This document shows, one piece after another, positions 58,301-64,000 of a stretch of 64,000 nucleotides of DNA; the stretch's first letter is position 1, and every line of letters begins with the position of its first letter. Where the stretch lies: the NCBI RefSeq assembly GCF_904849725.1, contig NC_058520.1, positions 400,471,993-400,535,992 of the forward strand, in the 5' to 3' direction. This DNA is from Hordeum vulgare subsp. vulgare (taxonomy: Eukaryota > Streptophyta > Magnoliopsida > Poales > Poaceae). The translations under genes were made by a program, and so were the position numbers. The notes below the pieces were generated by a model. That model was not told the origin of the DNA. It ran no database searches and saw only the letters and a list, made by a program, of their open reading frames with translations.

Positions 58301-61300
58301 CATCCCAATATTCCTAATTGGGAATGTTTTACATTGTAGCTAAGCATCTATGCATATTGATTGAAATAAAGTTGGCATTTGAATTCCTTCGACTTTTGTT
58401 TTTGCATTTCTATTTTTCCTCACACGAGAAATGCCCGGGGAAATACTCTCTTGCACGCAAGAGAGAGAGCGGAGGAAAATGACCCTCCAAAGTGCGGGCA
58501 TTTCTGAAATATTGGGGCCAAGAAATCCAAAATTTATTTGCGAAAATACTTGCAAAAAGAAAATAAAGCATTTTGGGGAATTTCTGAAAAAAAACATTTT
58601 TTTAAGTTTTTATTTTTGCTTTGGAAAAATGTTATTCGGGTAGAGGATATTTTTCTGATTTTTTTGGTATATAATACTCCATATTAAATATTTGATTTAC
58701 TTCCTTTTTATTCCTTTTTATTTTCTGTTTCGGAAAAAGATTTAAATTAGGAAAGCGTTTTTTTTTTGGAAACCGCCGCCTGAGCGCGTTTTAAGGCTAT
58801 GGGCCGAATCCCCCACCGCCGGGACCGAATCCCCTCAATCTCGGCCAACCGACCCCTCTGCAGCCCCCTCCCTCCCACTGCCGCATGGGGCCCCGCCCGA
58901 CCTCTCTTCCCCCGCGGTCACCCCCCACCTCTCTCCCTTCCTAAACAGAGCCCGACTCCAGCCGACCTCCCAGGATCACCGGGATCCTCTCGGATCCCCT
59001 CTCCCCTTCCTTCCCCAGCCCCCTCCCCGGCTATAAAAGCCCGCACCCCTGCCCGCACCCCGTTCACACCGCCTCACCGAGCCGCCGCCCCACCCCCCCA
59101 GCCCCTGCCGCAGCCTCGCCGGCGAAGCCCGAAGCTCCACCACTTCGGCCCCCTGGGGCAGCCACCCCGAGCCCCCCCCCCCCGCCTCGCCGTCGCCACC
59201 AGCACGCTCCCCGACCTCGCCGTCGCCGGAGGACCCCCGCAGCCGCCTCCACCACCTTCGGCCACTGCCAAGACCTCGCCGGAGTCATCTCGCCGGTGAG
59301 CACTCCCTCTCCCTCCTTGCACCGTTGGATCTAGGACAGACGCGTCAGATTAGTTCTTAGATACCTGTTCGGTTTAGCTCAGAAAACCGTCGGTTTTTAT
59401 TTCACTTAATTATTAGCCAGCAAGTTTTTGTTAGGCTTCGGCCGTTTGCTCCTAATGTTAGCAACTTACACCCCGCAGCCACTCGCAACGCGCCACGTGT
59501 AGCCCCTGTCTGTTAGCAAATCAGTTTCTTTTTCTGTCTAGTTTCAAAAACAGCAAAGTTTCTGTTTTGTTTTGGCCATAACTTTTGATCCCGAAGTCCA
59601 ATGATGTTGATTATTGTTCCAGTAGATTCCAATGTTTCTGTAGTTTTTAAAAACATATAAATTGTCTATGTTTGAAATTTTCAAATATAAGTTAGATCAG
59701 ATTTAGTTTAAACCTTGTTTTGCCTATTCCAGGAGTTTAAAAAATGATTTTGAGTTGATTTTTTTTGCTACTGCTTCCTAGTGATTATATCTTACTGTGG
59801 TAGAAATTTAAAAAAATTTAAAGTATTTTTACTGGGGTTTTTAACAGAAACAAGTTTCTGCCTTAGTGACGCGTATTGAATTCTTTCACTTAGGCCTTAG
59901 CAAACTTTTAATTGTGATGTTATTTTTTACTTGTTGCTGGATTGTAGTGCTTATGGTGTGTATTGTGTTTGTATCGGTAGATCACCCAGAGTGCGAAGCG
60001 TGTTACTTAGAAGCGCTCGATCAAGACAACTATCATCAAGGCAAGTCATTTTGATCATGTTATTTTCCTATGTTTTCGATGCATGGTAGTTCACCTTTCT
60101 TTGCCCAATTGCATGCTGCCTAGGTACTTGGAAATTTTAGTATAAGTTGTAGTATCATGTGGTAGGCACACAACAACCCCGATACTTGGCCCCGGGACGA
60201 CAATTTCTTATTGCTATGCTTGAGCAGACGGGTTTTCGGTTGAGTGCATAACACGAGTGATGCGGGGTTGATCAAATAATCAAGACCGGTTAAGACAAGA
60301 TTTTCAAGACCTCGGACGCAATGCAACTCTGGGTGAAGAACGGTTGATCGGCTCCGTGGAGAAACCAGTGGATGGCCCGGGATGCTGGGGACGGACATGA
60401 CATCCTGCGGAAAGCTTCACCCAGGCTCGAAGAGACGGACGGAGACTTCAAGACTCAAGGCTTACCTGCACAGCCACAAGTCATTATGGGCTCTGGCTTG
60501 GTTGGACAACGTGGCGACTCTGGACAGACGGTGCTAGCAGATGTAGAAGAACGGTAGGAATGGATGGGCACCGACAGGGATTCAGAGGGACCCGTTGAAA
60601 GACCATGTTTTGATCATCCGGTCTTCAAACACCCTGAAGTGCGAGGACAAACACGGAGGCGATCAAATCTTGTGGGGAACGTGTGCAAAACTCTACAGAG
60701 TGCCCAACCTAATCGATTAGCCATGTCCACGGTCATGGACAACTTGAGCCGAAGGCATTGAAATTCCCCTGAACTCTCGACACAACTTAATAATGATGTG
60801 GGTGTTAACAACTATTCGGGTACGATGATTGGTTGGCGGAACCATCTCGTTAACAACAAACGATGTAGTAATATTTTGCTTCCAGCCCCTCTTGTTGTAG
60901 GATAAAATTGGCTTTATGCAAAACTTATAGCCCCACCTGCCAAATATGCATGTAGAGATAGTTGATTATTATTTTTACCCCTCTCTTTGATGACTTGCCA
61001 GCATATTCCATATGCTGACCTACACGGCTGCAACGTATCATGTTGCAGAGTACTTTTCCGACCAGGAGTGAGGCTATGATCTACGCTCAGCGACATGCCC
61101 TGGAGTCGGATGGACTCGTCTACCTGATGCTTCCGCTAGTCTTCGTTAGATATCTCATGAGATGGCCTTCAGCCACTTTATTGTAATCCTTTATTGTAAT
61201 AAAGTACTCTTTATGAGATTTCGATTAATAAAGCTGTGTGATTGAACTCTTGAATATATACATTATGTACTGAGTGTGTACCAGCATGATCTTGGGATGG

Positions 61301-61346
61301 TACGGAAACACCAGAGGCTTGACTCGTCTTGAGTCGGGTCGCTACA
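58296..61346 (+). repeat. 3' LTR of G4
   Basis: 3051 bp, about 98% like the 5' LTR by eye. Differences cluster in the C-rich transcribed block (59070-59230), which also has a deletion of about 28 bp. TATA box 59031-59040, donor 59296, exon-like block 59981-60040. Ends GGGTCGCTACA before the target duplication CGAAC. Confidence 0.92.
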
Positions 61347-61351
61347 CGAAC

Positions 61352-61873
61352 GATGAAGAGCATCATGGAATTGTCGATGGAGAAAGGTTGATGATGACGA
61401 TGGCGATGATTTCCCCTCTCCGGAGCCAGAAATGGACTCCAGATCTGCCCTCCAGATGAAGAACAGGATGTGGCGGCGCCTCCGTATCGCAAAACGCGAT
61501 GAAACCTTCTCTCCGATTTTTTTCCACGCGAAATGGAAGATATAGAGCTGAGATTGGGGGCGGTGGTGCCACGTGGGCCCCACAAGCCTGCATGGCGCGA
61601 CCATAGGGGGTGGCCGCGGCCTGTGGGCTTGTGGCCCACTGGCATGCCCCCTCCGGTGGATCTTTGCGCAGGTATTTTTCTTCTATTCCAGAAAAAAAAA
61701 CTCCGTAAATTTTTAGGACATTCCGAGAACTTTCATTTCTGGACAAAAACAACACCATGGCAATTATGCTGAAAATAGCGTCAGTCTGGGTTAGTTCCAT
61801 TCAAATCATGCAAATTAGAGTCCAAAACAAGGGCAAAAGAGTTCGGAAAAGTAGATACGACGGAGATGTATCA
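61352..61873 (-). repeat. LTR of gypsy G5, right segment
   Basis: Resumes after G4 and ends GGAGATGTATCA at 61873, the minus-strand LTR start TGATACATCTCC. It is followed by a polypurine tract, so internal DNA lies to the right, although a primer site also lies left of this LTR (48942-48958). Confidence 0.7.
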
Positions 61874-61892
61874 ACTCCCCCAAGCTTAAAGC
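61874..61892 (-). other. Polypurine tract beside the G5 LTR
   Basis: Minus-strand TTTAAGCTTGGGGGAGT abuts the LTR start TGATAC. Confidence 0.75.
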
Positions 61893-63340
61893 CTTGCTTG
61901 TCCTCAAGCATCCTCAGTTGACAAACTGAGAGAGACAAAAGAAAAACTTTGATGAACTCTGTTTGATCTTGTTGTTGCAACTATGTCTAACTCACAACCA
62001 GAATTTCCGCAACATCACAAGCAAACCACATAAGCAAATGACATCTAGGTCTCACGGTAAACTCATATCAATGGCATAATCAACTAGTGAGCAAATAATA
62101 ATAAGCCTCAAATGCAACACTTCAATCAAAACAACATGAAGTAGTACGAATAGATGGTATCTCGCTAGCTATTTCTGAGACCGCAAAACATAAATGCAGA
62201 GCACCTTAAAATACCAAGGGTTGACTAAACATTGTAATTCAAGGCAATGAAGATCCAGTCATAGTCACACTCAACACAGTTAAAAGCAATGCTTAAAAAT
62301 GGCAGAGGTGCTCTCTAATTGGTCCTTTTGTAAGAGGAGGATGACTCAACAGGAACATAAATAGACAGGCCCTTCGTAGAGGGAAGCATTGATTTTGCAG
62401 AGGTGCCAGAGCTCAAGCTTTGAAAACAGAGATAATAATTTTGGGTGGCATGCTTTCATTGTCAACGCAATGACTAAGAGTTCTCAATATCTTCCACGGT
62501 ACACATGCTATAGGCGGTTCCCAAACAGAAAAGTAAAGTTTTGACCCCCCCCCCCCCCACCACCAATCGATCACACTCCACGCTAGCCGAATCCTTGGGT
62601 ACCGTCCATACTAACATCAATCATGGGGGAGTTTTGTTTGCAATTATCTTTTCGATTTGAGCATGGAACTGGGAACTCCAATTACCGGCCCCTTTCTCGT
62701 GAATGATAGTGAATAAACACATATCGATGATAACACGCCTAGCATGGAAGATACCAATAGCCCCCTGTCACCACATGAGCGGTTCGGGCATGCAAAACAG
62801 ATTATTTCTTAAAGATTTAGAGAGCGGCACATGCAAATTTACTTGGAACGGCAAGTAGATACCGCACATAGGTAGGTATGGTGGACTCATATGGCACAAC
62901 TTTGGGTTTATGGAGGTGGATGCACAAGCAGTATTCCCACTTAGTACAAGTGAAGGATAGCAAAAGACTGGGAAGCGACCAACTAGAGAGCGACAAAAGT
63001 CATCAAAATGCATTGAGATTAACTAACATTCAATGCAAGCATGAGTAGGACATAAATCACCATGAACATGAACATCATAGAGGCTATGTTGATTTTGTTT
63101 CAACTACATGCGTGAACATGCGCCAAGTCAAGCCACTTGAAACATTCAAAGGAGGATACCATCCTACCATACTACATCACAGTCATCTCAACATTCATGT
63201 GGGCATCCAAGACAAACCATTATAAGCTCCTAGCTAGGTAAGCATGGCATAAGCAACTATGATCTCTAAGTTGTCATTGCAAACATGTTTCTCTCACAAC
63301 AAAGCTGAATCAGGCATGATGAGTGATGTTTGTTGTGTAT
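61893..63340 (-). other. Gypsy internal non-coding DNA
   Basis: About 1.45 kb between a polypurine tract and a primer site, both on the minus strand. No gene; contains a run of 14 C at 62545-62558. The two LTRs bounding it start differently (48962 versus 63368), so it is probably a deletion or recombination product of two related elements. Confidence 0.55.
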
Positions 63341-63357
63341 CCCCGGCAACAGCGCCA
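63341..63357 (-). other. Primer binding site (tRNA-Asp type), right-edge element
   Basis: Minus-strand TGGCGCTGTTGCCGGGG has one mismatch to the tRNA-Asp complement and lies 10 bases from the LTR. Confidence 0.78.
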
Positions 63358-63367
63358 GAAGTGCTTC

Positions 63368-64000
63368 TGATGTCCGTTATGCTACTACACAAAAGACCTT
63401 CCGGTGGCACCAGAAATGGGTACGTTGACGACACCAGGAATCCTTCTGCATTGGTGTTCCCTTGAAGCGGAGAGGATGATGTAGCACAGCAGAGGTAAGT
63501 ATTTCCCTCAGTTAGAGAACCAAGGTATCAATCTGGCGGAGGAGTATCTCAAGATCCTGCACAAACACAAAAGCTTGCACCCAATGCTATGAAGGGGTTG
63601 TCAATCCCTTATAGATTGTTTGCCAAGTGAGAACTGAAAGCAACAAAGTAACAAAGCAAAGTAAAAGCGGAGTTGTAAACGATGGATGTGAATAGACCCG
63701 GGGGCCGTAGTGTTTACTAGTGGCTTCTCTCATGAAAGAAAGTAGACGGTGGGTGAACAAATTACTGTCGAGCAATTGATAGAACTGTGCAGACGCGTGA
63801 CAATAGATATGCAATGATTATTTCTATAGGCTTCACGTCCGAAACAAGTAGACCGATACTTTCTACATCTACTACTATTACTCCACACGTCGACCGCTAT
63901 CCAGCATGCATCTAGTGTATTAAGTCCATAAGAACAGAGTAACGCCTTAAGCAAGATGACATGATGTAGAGGGATAATCTCAAACCAATGATAAAACCCC
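63368..64000 (-). repeat. 5' LTR of a gypsy element (partial, runs off the window)
   Basis: From TGATGTCCGTTATGC the sequence follows the G2 LTR with clear divergence (AGTAAGTATTTCCCTCAG, GAGAACCAAGGTATC, ACCGATACTTTCTACATC), so it is a related Sabrina/WHAM-like LTR on the minus strand. It is cut by the window edge. Confidence 0.75.

Larger units (their letters stand above)
49723..61346 (+). mobile_element. Gypsy element G4 (Tekay/Del-like chromovirus), full length
   Basis: An 11,624-bp element with a perfect target duplication CGAAC (49718-49722, 61347-61351). Parts: 5' LTR 49723-52782 (3060 bp), primer site at 52787, ORF0 52932-53639 (intact), gag from 53853, pol 54887-58300, polypurine tract 58281-58295 and 3' LTR 58296-61346 (3051 bp). 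Order protease-RT-RNase H-integrase with an ATWEREEDL chromodomain-like tail marks the Tekay/Del lineage. LTRs differ at about 60 sites by eye (2.1%, roughly 0.8 My at 1.3e-8). Gag-Pol carries one frameshift and three nonsense codons. Confidence 0.93.

Noticed and set aside
62545..62558. Run of 14 C in gypsy internal DNA
   Set aside because: A simple homopolymer, with length prone to sequencing error; no associated structure seen.
1..64000. Host genes, tRNA or rRNA genes
   Set aside because: Every protein with a recognisable signature is retrotransposon Gag, protease, RT, RNase H or integrase. No tRNA cloverleaf or rRNA block was noticed; the tRNA-like pieces are primer binding sites.

Overview
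The window is plant nuclear DNA from a Triticeae grass (wheat, Aegilops, rye or barley type). The evidence is two copia elements with BARE1/WIS- and Angela-type LTRs, several gypsy elements whose LTRs start TGATACGTCTCC, tRNA-Asp or tRNA-iMet primer sites, and a Stowaway MITE. I find no host gene, tRNA, rRNA or CRISPR array. Everything recognisable is transposon, stacked by nested insertion, plus one minisatellite and one unclassified GC-rich repeat. Family names come from remembered sequence features and were not checked by search.

Layout. 1-4359 (+): 3' part of a non-autonomous gypsy element (G1) with a broken protease ORF, a long non-coding tail and a truncated 3' LTR. 4360-5921 and 14092-14276: a minisatellite of about 62-bp units, split by a BARE1/WIS-like copia element on the minus strand (5922-14091). 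14277-17539 and 33028-33397: one GC-rich repeat containing a Stowaway MITE, split by gypsy G2 (17540-33027, minus, TSD CAGGA). The left LTR of G2 contains an Angela copia element (17986-26764, plus, TSD CATAC). 33398-38347: a single LTR of about 4.95 kb from a minus-strand Tekay/Del-like gypsy whose internal part (38348-40817, 47917-48326) is split by gypsy G3 (40818-47911, minus). 48327-48961: worn LTR ends and primer sites. 48962-49722 and 61352-61873: one LTR (G5), split by a full-length Tekay/Del-like gypsy G4 (49723-61346, plus, TSD CGAAC). 61874-63340 is gypsy internal DNA, and 63368-64000 is the start of another LTR that runs off the window.

How the parts work. The copia elements each encode one Gag-Pol polyprotein (Gag, protease, integrase, reverse transcriptase, RNase H), broken by one or two point lesions. 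G4 has Gag, then protease-RT-RNase H-integrase-chromodomain, plus an intact extra ORF (ORF0) upstream of gag. G1, G2 and G3 have no reverse transcriptase or integrase and would need enzymes from other elements. By eye, LTR pairs differ by about 1.1% (BARE1), 1.4% (Angela), 2.1% (G4) and 3-4.5% (G2), which fits the nesting order.

Most interesting: (i) G4 looks built for alternative splicing. It has a donor in its LTR and branch-point plus acceptor signals ending exactly at the ATG of ORF0 and at the ATG of gag, with the primer site inside the predicted intron. (ii) Three non-autonomous gypsy elements share a long-range stem with compensatory base changes around a purine-rich loop. (iii) The same three share a structured-looking motif directly after their ORF.
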